From the NCBI RefSeq assembly GCF_000471625.1, contig NZ_AUSW01000035.1:310001-374000 (forward strand): 64,000 nucleotides of DNA, given 5' to 3'. Origin of the DNA: Psychrobacter aquaticus CMS 56 (GTDB lineage Bacteria; Pseudomonadota; Gammaproteobacteria; Pseudomonadales; Moraxellaceae). The notes under the pieces are model-generated. The model worked only from the letters and a program-made list of their open reading frames with translations, did not search any database and was not told where the DNA came from. Numbering within the stretch: position 1 is the stretch's first letter; each line of letters begins with the position of its first letter. Positions 26,526 through 39,400 of this stretch are shown piece after piece. The translations under genes and the position numbers were made by a program.

Positions 26526-28688
26526 TCATACCCCTTTATTTTCGATAAAGCCTTGAGCTTCAAATCTGGCAATGTGTTGTAAAAATGCGGCGTGTGCTTG
26601 GGCAGGTTGGTTAAATACGAACTGCTGGCGCGTACTGTCATTATCCATAATATGTTCGATCAGCACTTTTTTATGGTCGCAAGTCAAATGCACATAACTG
26701 ATAGTGTGCCCAGTATGTTTACGTGTCGTCTGCCTTGCATCCGTGTCAATTGGCGTCAAACCTTGTGCAAGAGCCGATAAATCCAATATGTCATTGGCGG
26801 ACAGCGTTGATCGAGCAGCATTGTTGGCTGATTGCTGTTTCGTCTTAAATACGTTTTGCGCTGGGTATGGTGCTGCTTTCTGTGATTTTTGATGATGCTT
26901 GGGAACACGTTTGCTGAGTGTGCGCGTGTCATGCCAGCTGTTTGTTTGCGTGTGGTCGTACTGATGGTAGCTCAAGCGTAGAGCAATAAGATGCGCGCAT
27001 ACACCTTGGCTGAGGCGATGCTGCAAGTACTGCGGACAGCTGCACTCGGCACGGCTGACCAAGCCATCCTCGCCCAGTTGCAACTGGCTGCGATAGGTGC
27101 GGCGATCTTCCTTAACCTGAATATCTGCGCTGATGGATACGCCTTGCGTCACCACGGTTTGCACGCTGAGATTTTGTACGCTATCTTCGCGGCTCACTAA
27201 GTCAAAGGCCTGTTTCTCTGCCTCGTTATGATGTGCAAACTGCGCCATCTCTAGCGGCGTTTGCGTCAGCGGACGATAGTAATAAGATTGATTGGCAATA
27301 TCATAGCGAATCAAACCCTGCTGCGCACCTGATAGCAGCTGCTGGCGTACATAACTGGTTGTAATGGGGTTGTCTTGCGTACTTAAACGCTCGCTCAAAG
27401 CATCAATACCGCTTGGCTGTTCGGCCAGTGCTTGCATCAACGGCAATACGTTATTGTTTTCTTTATAATCACTATCAAGCACATTGTACTGCGGACGTTT
27501 GGGCAATAGTAAATCAAAATTTAGTGACTGCGACCAATTAGCTTGGCTAAAGCCTGTCATGGCAAAGGTAAAATGAAATCCTTTACCTGTGAGCGTCCAG
27601 TAGCTTGGCATACCTTGTCCAAGCAACGACACACTAACGGTATCAGTATGCGGTAACAAGCGCTTTAACAAACTCAGACGACGGCGACCCCACAAGCGAA
27701 TGAGCTTGGATTTTTGTCCTTGATACGGGGTTTGCTGGCGACTCACTTGGCTGGTGACGGCGATGTCAAATGGCTCTAAAATTATCACGGGTAGCTGCTG
27801 CGGTATCAGCTCGATTAATAAGCCGCGGCGCTTACCCTTGATATCGGCATGCATGCGCAGCTCAAACAACACGTTGTACAAAGCAATAGGGTCGAGATCA
27901 ATACGCTCTTTGGCCAGCTGACCTGCTGACTGTACTTGCAATAATGCCCGTATCCAGCTTTTGGGCACATTGATGCGTTTTTCGATGACTTCATTTTTGT
28001 CTTCAGGTTCGCCGTCATCTGTCTCTGAGGATTCTGATCGTTGCAAACGCACAGCCTCTTGACCAATATCTAACGTGGTCGTCTGATGATCACGAATCTG
28101 CTCTATACCGTCAAACAAGGCGCTGCTGTAGTCGATACTGGTGGTACCTAGCACCGTATCAGAGTCCATTTCAAACAAATCACGCTGCAAAGTCAACTGC
28201 GCATAGCAGCCTTCATCACGGCTAAACACCTCAAAGCTGACACCCTCTTGATGCACTTGAATGATAGGGTCAAGGATACAAAAGGCGAGAGGATCGTTAT
28301 TAAATAACCACGTGAAATAATCACGCTGGGCAGAAAACAAGTTTTTGTTGCGACTGGCACGGCGCATTTGCCTAAAAACTGTATAAGCGGCGCGATCTTT
28401 TGGTACATAGCGGTAATCGCTACTGACCACGTCAAATAAGGCGAGCAAGCTGTCTCGAAACACAAGCGGATCTTTGACTCTGCCATGAAAACTGACTGCA
28501 TCGCGATGCATCTGTGTAAACAGCGCCACATGTTGGGTGTGATCAGATTGATTATTCTCAGATAAGCTCACATGGCTGGGCGCGGCATACTGTAGCTGCA
28601 TCATCATGCCATTAGCACTATTAACATGGTCTGCTGGCGTGCTATCTGCATTTTGCTCGATTGTGTTTTCTACTAGATTATTGGTCAT
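26526..28688 (-). CDS. Winged-helix / SWIM zinc-finger protein of retron operon
   Basis: 720 aa. A SWIM zinc finger is visible as C549-x-C551 ... C564-x-H566 (CSCPQYLQHRLSQGVCAH). Just before it, residues about 415-475 read as a winged-helix segment (PLMQALAEQPSGIDALSERL, ending RYDIANQSYYYRP). The N-terminal 400 residues are a mixed fold with no family I can name. SWIM modules bind DNA or proteins, so a nucleic-acid recognition role toward msDNA is plausible. It overlaps the giant gene by 11 bp and is 3 bp from the RT, so it is translationally coupled. AGGA lies before the start. Confidence 0.88.
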   Translation of the reverse strand: MTNNLVENTIEQNADSTPADHVNSANGMMMQLQYAAPSHVSLSENNQSDHTQHVALFTQMHRDAVSFHGRVKDPLVFRDSLLALFDVVSSDYRYVPKDRAAYTVFRQMRRASRNKNLFSAQRDYFTWLFNNDPLAFCILDPIIQVHQEGVSFEVFSRDEGCYAQLTLQRDLFEMDSDTVLGTTSIDYSSALFDGIEQIRDHQTTTLDIGQEAVRLQRSESSETDDGEPEDKNEVIEKRINVPKSWIRALLQVQSAGQLAKERIDLDPIALYNVLFELRMHADIKGKRRGLLIELIPQQLPVIILEPFDIAVTSQVSRQQTPYQGQKSKLIRLWGRRRLSLLKRLLPHTDTVSVSLLGQGMPSYWTLTGKGFHFTFAMTGFSQANWSQSLNFDLLLPKRPQYNVLDSDYKENNNVLPLMQALAEQPSGIDALSERLSTQDNPITTSYVRQQLLSGAQQGLIRYDIANQSYYYRPLTQTPLEMAQFAHHNEAEKQAFDLVSREDSVQNLSVQTVVTQGVSISADIQVKEDRRTYRSQLQLGEDGLVSRAECSCPQYLQHRLSQGVCAHLIALRLSYHQYDHTQTNSWHDTRTLSKRVPKHHQKSQKAAPYPAQNVFKTKQQSANNAARSTLSANDILDLSALAQGLTPIDTDARQTTRKHTGHTISYVHLTCDHKKVLIEHIMDNDSTRQQFVFNQPAQAHAAFLQHIARFEAQGFIENKGV

Positions 28689-31600
28689 AATGATGTCCTT
28701 CGACCTGATTCTGTTGCTTGGCTGTCCGCTTTGTATGAGCGGCCTTCAGCACCTCTATATTTGGCGCTTGTGGGCGTTTTTGCTGCGCACGTTCCATACC
28801 CCGTTGCCAGCGCCGCAAAACTTTGTAAGCCAGTTTTTTCAGCTCAACGTCAGTATGGTGGTCAGCACTAGCAATTGTATTTATTAGAGACTCAAGCCAC
28901 GTGCCAATCTTGGGGTCGTGCAGCTGTCCGAGTGCTTCGATGGCACCTACCTGTATTGACGTATCAACGTTGTTGCCCTGCGCACAGTGATATAGCGCGG
29001 CGGCGTCTTTTGCTTTTATCCATACCAGTAGCTGCTGGTTTAGGTTTGTTTGAGGCGTGTCGGTAGGCAGTGTTTTTGTTTCATTTAGTTTGACCGATTG
29101 ATCGCCTTGCAAACTGAGACGCTCAAGCAAGGTAGACAGTAGGGCTCTATTGTCTGCCGCCAGTTGTACTATCTGGGCATTTGCTATGGTCGTCAAGATT
29201 GGCATCAGCTCAATAAGCAGATGATCGTCGTTTTCTTGCCGTGCCAGTAGCCCCAATAAGGCTTGCTGCCAATACTGATTGACCGCAGTGGCAAGCGTGG
29301 TGACGCTACTGATGACAGGTGATGACAGTTGCGAAGCTAACCACTCAAACACTGAATCACTGGGTGCGGTGTAGCGACAAATGAGCCATAACAGCGTGGT
29401 GATAGTGTTCATCACCTGCTGCACATCATTTAGCCATGCAGTATGACTCATCATCGCTGATTGCGCGGTGACGCTATCAAGTAAGGATTGCCATTTGTGC
29501 TGTGCGGCTGTCAGATAGCGTTTGCAGGCGGCTTGCATCTGCGTATCGAAATACTGGCTAGGGTACTGTGTTAAATAGCGCAGTCCCAAATGCTGTATCT
29601 GCGCATCAGAGCTATCAATCAAACTGCCCAATTGTGACGGACTCATCTCAGGTTTCGCCAGTAAGGCGTTTTGTAGGGTGATACACGTCTGCGTGGGCAG
29701 TTGGTGGCTATACTGAGTGATAAATGGTGCAAGCGTATCAATGCTGCTATGCTTGACAATACGTTTTAAACTAAGCGTTGCTAAGCTGGCAGCAAAATCT
29801 TCATGGATGTTTTGTATTGCGGCCCAATCGTATGGATAAATGTGATCAGTACGGTCACCCCACAGGTTTTGCGCGGCCGTATAAGCGGCTTCCAGTATCG
29901 CTTCATGATTGGTATGTTGGCTAAGAATATCTATCAGTAACGCCTTGCTCGCCTCACTGTCGTGATGCGCTAGTAGCGAGATGGCATGTTGCTGCGGTGC
30001 AAACGGTAATTGCTCAGACAACTGACGCTGTATATAGCGACGAATCTCTGCCCAAGCGGCGGCTGTGTTTAGCCAACGTAGCCCATTTAGCCAATGAGTG
30101 ATCGCAGGATTATAAGGCTGCAATTCAGGGTCTGATAACTGCGATTTTAATAATGCAAAAATCTGCGCACTGTATTCAAAGTGGCCACCATGAGCGATAT
30201 GTCCCAAGGCTTCACAAGCCACATCTTGTAAATAGTGCTCATTCTCTTCTGCCAGTTTGATCAACTTATCATAAGCCTTATATAGCGCAGCTGTCGTCTC
30301 AGTCGTTTGGCTTAAAGGCGACTGTGCTGGCATGTCTGCTGGCTTAACGCGCATCATCTCGCCGATGGCAAGTACGCTACGGCGGCGAACACTACCATCG
30401 GCATGGTAGTCAATACTGGCCATTAAGGTGCTCAATCCTTCGCTATTGCCGCAGTGTGCCAAGCCCTCTGCTGCCAAAAACGGTACTTGTGCCTCTTTAT
30501 GTGACAGCGCTTTTTTGAGTATGCTTTTTAGTATACTTGCATTGTTTTCACGTTTTTTAACACGGTAAGAGACCGCTTTGATCAGGTTTTGAACATATTT
30601 GTCGGGTAGCTGGTCATAAGATAGTGCCAAAACATTATCGATACGCCCCGCGATATCATTTCTATCCTCAGCATCATCTGGCATGCTCACGGCAGGCATC
30701 CAAGCCAATGATCTGAACAGCTGGGCGGCATGTGCGTAGTCGGCATAGCGAAGTAATAAAGTAAATAAGGACAATAGCGCTTCAAGGTCTCTTGGGTGCT
30801 GGCGTTGCAGCCAGCGTAAGTCTTTATGCTCACTCAGATAATCGTCAATGGGTTGATCATAGCCACTTATCATCACTAATACGTCAAACAGCTGCTGGCG
30901 CTCTTGAGGTGCGTCGCTCTCCGGATGCTCAAACAACTGTTGCAAGCGTTGCCGTAGTGGCGCGGCCAAATTCGTATCGCGAAGCGCGGCAATACACCTG
31001 TATACGTCCGCGTTTGACAGCCTGATCGATGAGTTGTCCAGTAAAGCAAGCAGTTGACTGTAAGTCGTCTGAGCGACTTGCTCGATCGCATTTTTATCAA
31101 AATTCTCAATCTGCGCCGCTCTAATACGCTGATAAGATTGCAATGCTTGAGTGATGAGAGAGAGTACTTGACCTTGCTCATGCTTGCTCGTACTGTCCAC
31201 TAAAAAGACAAATAAATCGTCAATCAGCAGAGTATCGCTAAACCTTGTATCAGCAAATAATACCTCATCAAAATCGATGAGCTGCATAAAGGTTTGATAG
31301 CGTGTTTGCCAATCATGACAATGGCGCGCTTGTAATAAAAAGGTCAACTTGTCTTGGCGCAATGCTTGCTCTGATAATATTTGCTCAGAGGCGTTGGCTG
31401 CTAGGGCGGCTTTGTTAGAGGTGCGCGTTGTGACCTGACGCCACTCACTAACCAGTTGTCGCAAGAGTGGCAGGCTCTCGGTTTTCAGCGCCATTAAGCT
31501 GGCTGGCAAATGACCCAGACGCTCTTTTAGTAGCTGGTAAGTCTCTTCTGCCAAGAGCTCATGATTGGTGGTTAGCAAATTGCTCAGTTGTTGATTGCTG

Positions 31601-34600
31601 GCGTCATCTTTGTTGTCAATCACGGTCGATTCAGTCTCTAGGCTACCAATTAGACAGTGCAAACCGCGCTTGACCATATCGCGATAAGGCGCGCTCATTG
31701 CATGTTCTGCCAGTCTTGATGCAGGTATGGGCAGCTGAGACAAGCAGTCCCAAACCAGCTCACGTGTCTCAATATGATGGCGGTGCAATAGGGGCAACAG
31801 CACACGACTGACACTGTCTGACCAGTCCGTCGCCTCCATCACCGCAGGTTGATAGTCGTCGTCTGATATGCTGGCTGATACCGTGTTTGATACTACAGGC
31901 TGCGTAGTAAGCCACATGAGCCCGCGAATGGCTTGCTCTGTGCTGCTGTGATTATCCTCGCTTTCACGAATAACACCAAGCCATGCACCAAAAGCCAGTG
32001 TTTGATAATCATAGTCAGTAGCTGTGTTGCTCGCACTTATTTGGTTAAGATCATCGATATGCTTTGGGCAGTGATGACGCTGAAGTAAGGCATTGATGCT
32101 GCGCTGCCACGTTTGTAGGGCGGTAAGCACTTGTGCCTCTTGGTCATAAGGTCGTAGCGTCAATAGATTCGATAAATTGCACAACACCTGCACTGCGTGA
32201 GCGCGTATTAAGGGCTGCTCGTGCTGAGTCAAATATGCAAGCTGCTGTAAGCTGTTGATATCCACAGTACTGAATATGCTGGCACGCGCGTCAATAGTGT
32301 TACACGCGTTTACGCCGCTGGTCTCTGATAGCATCGTCAAAACGGTTGGGTGCGCAGACAAAATATTGCCAATCTTTAAAGTAAGGTGTTCACTGAGATA
32401 TTGCCAATTGGACATCATAGGTAGACCAAAGCGCGCCAAAATATGAGCATACACAACGGCGGTATCATTATCTGCAAAGCTAAGCGCTTCTATTAAGCGC
32501 TTAGGTCGGGTAAGCGGCGCTGCTAAGGCATCAAATATCAGCAATAATCCGGCAGCAGGCGCATAAGATTGGTTGTCAAATAACACGTGCAGTTGCTGAG
32601 CTTGAGTAATACCCAAACCCGATCGTGCTTGCAGCCACTGAATAGGACTCATAGGCTCGACAAGATGGCGCAAGCTATCATTATGGCTGTCACTGGTACG
32701 CGCACCATTACTCGCGGTATTGTTAAAAAAGTGCTGCCCGCGACCATCGCCCCAAACCGCCAAGGCCAAACTGGCGGATTGACGGACGAGGGGGCGTTCA
32801 TCTTTTTGCCATGTGGCCAGTAACTCGGCATCTTGAGCCGTGGTAATGTACATAAGCTTAGGTGCAAGCCCTTTAAAATCGGCATCAGAATGGTGTAGAT
32901 AGCGTGCATACCAGTCCAAGGCGTTATGGTTTTTTGGATCAGAGAGTGCGGCCAAACCAGTCAGCGCTTCGGTGATATGCTGATGCCACTGCTGGTAATC
33001 GTCGTTGTTTTTACTTTTGCCCGTGGATATGGGCATATCTTTGTTCAGGTACTGTGTAAATACCTCATAAGCTTTTGTTTCGTACTGTGCTTTTATGGGC
33101 TCGGGGTAGCTACTGGCTTGACTTGCCAGCAATTTGGCAACGGTCAGCTGAATATCAGGGTAAGGGCTATTTAATCCTGCGTTAAGTAACGCCTCATAAT
33201 CGACCAAACTGATATTATTGTCATTTGCAGCATCATCTGAGCTGTGATTGGATAACACACCGCTGTCGGTTAGGGTTAAAGCGACCTCTAATGCCTGTTG
33301 GCGCAAATCTATACTATTGTCTGCCAATAACGCCATTAAGGCAGGCATTAGCGCACGTAGCTGCTGTTTACTGGCTTTGGCTTGTAAATGATTAAGCGCC
33401 AAACGTTTGGTATCGAGATGAGGGCTGGCAAGCGCGGTCAGTAGCAGATTGGTGAATCCCAATCGCTTGCTGTTTTTAAGCGCGGTATCAAAGGCTTGCT
33501 TACGAATATTGGCAAAGGTATCTGCAAGCAGTAAGGTCAGTACGGATTGATTAATGTCTACATCGTCTGGATTCTCACCCGTTTTTGATGGATTTTGTAA
33601 TAGCAATCGCTGCCATTCTTCTAGTGCTACTTGATGCACGTCTTCAAACAGACTGTGCTGTAGCTTTTCAATCATACTGATGATGGCGGTTTTGGAGGCG
33701 CGTTCAAGTGCTCGATTAAGCAGTACTTTAACCACCTCGAGACGGATGCTAGTAAAGGGATTATTCAGTGCCTGCTCTAATATCGCGCTCATGCTGGGTG
33801 AGTCAACGGACTTTTTTTTGTTATTAAGTACTTGCGTTAACAATATCGCAAGCGCGCGCTCATGAATGTCTTGATGCGTTGAAGCAAAACCAAACGCTAC
33901 CCAAGATAAGTCATCATTCACCAACTTGCCCAAGGCACTCATGGCTACTTGGCGTACGCCAGCATCGGCATCGTCAAGCAAGGTAGGCAAAATGGCTTGA
34001 CCGTCGGCGATCTGTAGATGGCCGAGCGCTGCCGCGACCCCTGTACGAACGAACGCATCATTATCATGATGCATAAAACGTATTAAGGTGCCAAATGCGC
34101 GTTTATCCTGTAAACAGGCGAGTGCATAGGCGGCGCGAAAACTGATGTCGTCGTGGCGGTTGCTCAGATTTTGTAACAGCGGATCAAGGCAGGAGTTGCT
34201 GAGTATGGGACGTGTCAATACGGCCGCGTTAGGTGTATTTTTTGATACTTCTTTTACTTTTTTCGCAGGTGTTTGCTCTGTTTGCGTGACAAAATCTTGC
34301 GTACTTAGGGCAAGGCTAACAGCTTGGCTATTAGGTGCATTTTCAGTGACGTTGTTATTATCCGTATTTTGGCTGTTGTTTTGATGCTCAAGACGTGTAC
34401 CTATCTTGGTATTTAATAGCTCATAATGATCTGTCGTACGCTTATCAATTTTTAAGTTATCAAAGACCGTACCACGCAATAAGCGAAAATCATCAAAGTC
34501 AGTTAGGGTGCGCAGCAGTTGTGTATCATTTTGAGCATTAGCTTGGTGCTTTAAGGCAGTAATAAGCTCAGGCTGCGCCAGTAAAGCGGTATAAAAGGCA

Positions 34601-36436
34601 GTTTGTCTAACGTCAGTTTGATGATGACCTTGTAGCAACATCAACTGGCGCGCCACTTCTGGGTGGTCTAATAAGCCACGCTGATATAGCCGAATCAGTC
34701 CTGTCTGAATGGTATCAGGATAGCGGCTGTCCAAAGCCATAAAATCCGCTTTTGGGCTGGCGTCTGGTAGTAAATACTCAAGTGCTGCTAAGGCTTGGCG
34801 GCGAATGGGTAGCATAGAGTGCGACAACGCACCCTGCAAAATCGGTAAAACACGGCGTTGTCTGTCCACGTCACCAATGGCAATTTTTAGATAGCCTTGT
34901 AGCGCTGCACTAATGACATCTTCATTAGTGCGACTAAGGGCATACTCTAAATAGGCTGGCAAGGTGTGCAAGCTACTGGTATCAGCGGTAGCCGCTGCTA
35001 ACCCATCAAATGCTGCAAGGCGGACACTGCTGCTGCGTGCTGAACCGAGTTGTTCCTCAAGTATCGGTAAACGCGCCGCAAGTTCTGTACCTGCCAGCCA
35101 TTGCACCAGCTGTAATGCACGGCTGGCGCTCAAGCCATTGCTGCGATCTGCCAGAATGCGTTCAATCAGCTTGAGGGTCTGATGATCGACTTGTGATTCA
35201 AGCAGTGCGATACCGTCTAAAAATGCCGCTTCACTATTATTGCTGCTGTCGGTTAGTAGCTGCTGAATGCGATGATAACCGTCTTTAATGACATGGGCGA
35301 CCGTCAGCAGCTTACCGTTTTGCTCTTCATCAATGGGTAAAAAACGCAAACTTTGATCCGTACCAACGGCAAGTAGCGCAGGTTTTTCTGCATAGCTTGT
35401 ATATGCCAGTCGCTGCGTTTTACCAATGTCTTCCTTGCAAGTGCTTGGTTGACCTTTCTCAAATGCCCATGACTTAATACTGCCATCATCTGCACTACTA
35501 AATAGGCGTGTATCTGAAACACAAAGCGCGGTGATCATTTGACCATGATGGCTGGACTTGGCTCTATCTATCGCCTGTAGCTCCCCTTGTACATGGGTGC
35601 GATAAAGATGCTTGTCTGTACCTGACCGAAAAAAAATAATGACTGATAGGCTCAAAACATAAGGCATTGACGCGGCCTTGGTGTAGTGGCTTACTGCTAC
35701 TTTGTATCAACTGAGCGTTGGTATTCGTATTATCATCGCTATTTATCCATTGATAACTGCTGACGATACCCAGATCATCTCCTACCACCAACCATTTACC
35801 ATCGCTTGAGGTAGCAAGGGCGGTGGCGCGCTGTGGCTGATTGTCAGAATAAGGCTGTACAATAATTCTTGCACCTGTCGCTCCTACTTGCGCTGACGAT
35901 TGTGAAGAGGCGTTACCAAAAAACGGACAAATGACAATATGGTGAGGATATAGCACGATGACAGCTTGATGCAGCGTGCTCATAGCAATGGCTTGTGGGG
36001 ATTTATCTGCTGGCAAATATGCAGACGCTGCGTCTTTGGTATTATTTGCCGTATCAGTAATAACTGTGAGTAACGAATCAGTACTGATTTGATTGATAAC
36101 CTCTGCCTGCCAGTCAGTCTCATATAAATGACCGTTACAGCCGAGCATGATGATACTGTCATTGGCAGTAGTAATAATGGCATCCATCGCACAAGGTAAA
36201 GCTGTTGTTGATAAGCTTACTTGTGCACCCATATTATCGAGTCGATACAAGGTTGCATTGTTAGTAGCCATATTATTACCGTCAGTGCCTAATGACTGGT
36301 GGGTGATAAATAAACTGCGACCTTGCGTGCTTGGTAACGCTGATGACTTTGTGTTTTTTGATACGTGCTCAGTATCAGGCTGTCTGCTGACCAAGCCTAT
36401 GATATGACCCCAATAGGGCAATGTGGTTGTGTTCAT
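28678..36436 (-). CDS. Giant WD40 / HEAT-repeat protein, frame broken at a T8 tract
   Basis: Two overlapping frames (36436-35564 and 35667-28678) make one gene of about 2585 codons if one base of the A8/T8 tract at 35629-35636 is skipped. The joined sequence reads HYFFRSGTDKHLYRTH, restoring a WD40 repeat. Residues 1 to about 380 form a WD40-like propeller (ALATSSDGKWLVVGDDLG, VNALCFEPISHYFF, ITALCVSDTRLFSSADDGSIKSW). The rest is a long array of HEAT/ARM-type helical repeats (LRQQALEVALTL, VRQVAMSALGKL, VRRRSVLAIGEM). No enzyme motif was seen; it looks like a scaffold. It lies 32 bp after the BRCT gene and overlaps the SWIM gene by 11 bp. The break may be a sequencing error, phase variation, slippage or decay. 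Confidence 0.85.
35629..35636. repeat. A8/T8 homopolymer at the frameshift
   Basis: Eight A on the + strand (eight T in the gene). Upstream coding is in one frame and downstream coding resumes one base off; seven T would give a continuous gene. Runs of this length are prone to replication and transcription slippage. Confidence 0.9.
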
Positions 36437-36468
36437 GATCTGATCTCAGTTGAAATGGCGGCTATAGG

Positions 36469-39400
36469 CTACAAATGCATGGACAGATTGGGGTAGCGGT
36501 GCAATAAGCGCGTGACCGCGACCAAACATGCATGACGCTCCATCTTGCCTGCTGAATGGGTAAAGGTGAATAAGGAAGGCATTATCAGTGCAGCAAAATG
36601 CTCATCGGCCAATCCCACATCACGGAACGTCTCAATCAAGGCCAATTTTGCTTGGCTGGCAGGTATGGGTTTGGGCGAGACAGTTTGCTTTTGGTCTGTC
36701 GCCACGTGTGTTTTATCAGTGCGCTGTGAGTAACGGCTTGATTCATGCTTTTGCGTGCTTACGCGATTGTCGCCTTGTGAGTTGCTCAGTCGTCCTGGTG
36801 GCAACTCAAACAGTCCACGTTTTAGGAGCATTAATAACTGATTTAAATCGGCAGGGGGATTGGTGGACCAATCACTTGGCTGGGCGTGGCTTGTGTTTTT
36901 TGTGTCAACGTCATCAGCTTGAGATTTATAGTATTGATCGGCTGGCTGCCAATGTGGTGAGACATGGCGCGTCTTATAATGTTGCCAAAGCATGGTCACC
37001 GCTGCATAGCGTACTTCACGATCAGTGCTTTGACTGAGTATATAAAGCGCCTGTGGGTTCTGAAATTGGCGATGACGCTGTAATAATGTCATGCCCAGTT
37101 GTCGCGCCCGTCGTTTTTTGCTGCCAATGAATGTGTTGAGCATGGTCTCGTTTAATTTTTCTGCAGACACATGATAAGCGCGATTGCTAACAGATGGGGC
37201 TGCCAATAGTGCTCGCTGTAATAACTGCGTGACCTCTGTATAAGGAGACTCTGCCATAATCAGCCACAACGTCGGAGTCGGGGACCATCTTGCCAGTTCA
37301 TACTCTGTCAATAAAAGTCCAAAGTTGCGTAGCGCTTGCTGACTGCTTTGTAATAAAGGAATGACGCGTTCCGCACTAAAAAAAGAAGCAGGAATAATGG
37401 CATCCGGATCGACAGGTCTGTCCGTCAATGCCATGCAAATCTGTTCATGGTGATGGCTCAAATAATGGATAGCAAGCTCACTGATGGGAGCAGTAGGGTC
37501 ATCAACCGCCATTGCCCACAATACTTCAGAACCTGCCATGGTGTCGTCTTCGGATACTGCGCGCGATTGTCCGGTCAGCATCTGCAAAAACGCGGTTTCG
37601 GAGATAATCTTGAGTGTTGCTCCTGCGGTGATCAACTCTTCGGCCTTGAGTTGCTTGCTGCCTTTTCGACCTGCACCATACAGAGGCGAGCCTTCATCGC
37701 CAATCACTAGATAGTCCAGTTTATTATTAACGGCACTACTGATAGCGCCATTGGCGGCTTTGACCAGTTTTTCAGCGTCGCCACGGCTCATGCTTTGCAT
37801 TTTCCCAGTGAACAAATAGCGTTGACCAGCCAAATCAACCTCAGTATCAGCGACAGCGATGTGTACTTCTTGGTTTATGTTTTCTTCTGAGAGTGTGTTC
37901 TGATTAACTAAAAAATCAGCAGGTAGAAAGCCTTTATTGATACGCTCAATCGCAAATTCGCGGTAGGCTGTCTGCTCGCTGCGTGCAAGTGTCATTAGCC
38001 AATCAAATGTCAATTGCGTTGGCGCAAACCTTCGCACATCAGCGAGCCAGCCACGTACGGTATCTGCCAAATAGTCATCAAAGGCTAAGTTTTTTTGCCA
38101 TTGTTTGACCGTATCTGAGTTCAAATGATGATTTATGTCATCATGACCATGGCTATAATTGGTGAGATAAGGAGAGGTTTTGAGCTGCACCACCTCACTA
38201 CTGCTATGCCAATCAGGTTCATAGGCGAGGGTATGCCAATAACTCATGTCCATCTTGGCTGCTGATAAAATATCTTCATTAATCCAATCAATGATTGTCT
38301 CTTGCGCCAGTGGATGCAGCAATAAATATTGCCAAATTGTGCTATCGATATGGCTTAAATCAAGGCGTTTGAGTTCTTGCAGCAAAAACTCCATGCACAG
38401 CAACGCACTGTCATTATTATCAGAGGTGTCCAGCTGTACTGCTAAACGAATAAAATAGTCACTGCCAAGCTCATGCGCGCTATATAACTCAGGCATTCTG
38501 CGTACGGCAAAGCGTGTGCTGTAGCGCTGATTGCTGGTCAGTCGCGCAAAAAACCATTCAGCAGTCAGATCACGACGTGTGAAGTGTTTACTAAGTTGCT
38601 CGGCCGCAATACGATGGTGATAAATCGTATCTAGTAGTTGCCCCCAACCTGATACCCCGACATCAGTGACAGGATTGCGACTTAAAATAACATTGATTGC
38701 AAAGCCACGAACCGGCTCGCAATCTGAGATTGCCAGTAGCATCAGCTCAGATAATGGCAGTGCTTGGGCATAGCTTTTAGCATAATCGATGGCATACTGA
38801 TAGGCGGCAGGATATTTTGAATGTAATAACTTGAGCACCACTTCATGTAATCCAAGTGTCATAAATTTAGATTTCTCAAAATTCGGGGATTGCTCAATCA
38901 GCCATACAATCGTCTCATCGCGTGCCTGACTGTGTGCATAGCCTGCAGATAGGTATTGAATGGTTTGGCAGCTGACATCACGCAGCTGAATCTTAAAATC
39001 ATGCTTTAAGCTGTCAGTCGCAAACTGCCGTATGGCTTCATTTTTAGCCGTGGCCAGCAGTCTGATAAGTGGTGCAGTATCACGTTGCCACGCTTCTTTA
39101 AAAGCGCGGCCCTTGCTATCAAATAATTTGCGTGGTGTATGGCTATGAAAGCGATTGACACCATAATCAATCGAATTATGAAAACAAATATGATTGAGCA
39201 CCCAGCTATTAAGCTGCGGCGGCTGGCCGACTGTCATGGCTTCATCATAGCTGGCAAGTACAGAGACGGCTGCGTCGATATAGCCAGTAGGCATCTGTTG
39301 CCCAAGTTTACGCAGATAGCGCCATGATCTGAGGCTCATATAGGTTTTGGTGGCAAGACTGACAGGGTCTCGTGCGCTTTTGTCAAAACGATGCAAATCA

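Noticed and set aside
28678-36436. Two separate genes (290 aa and 2329 aa) instead of one
   Set aside because: The frames overlap at an A8/T8 tract, and joining them restores a WD40 repeat; the second has no ribosome site.
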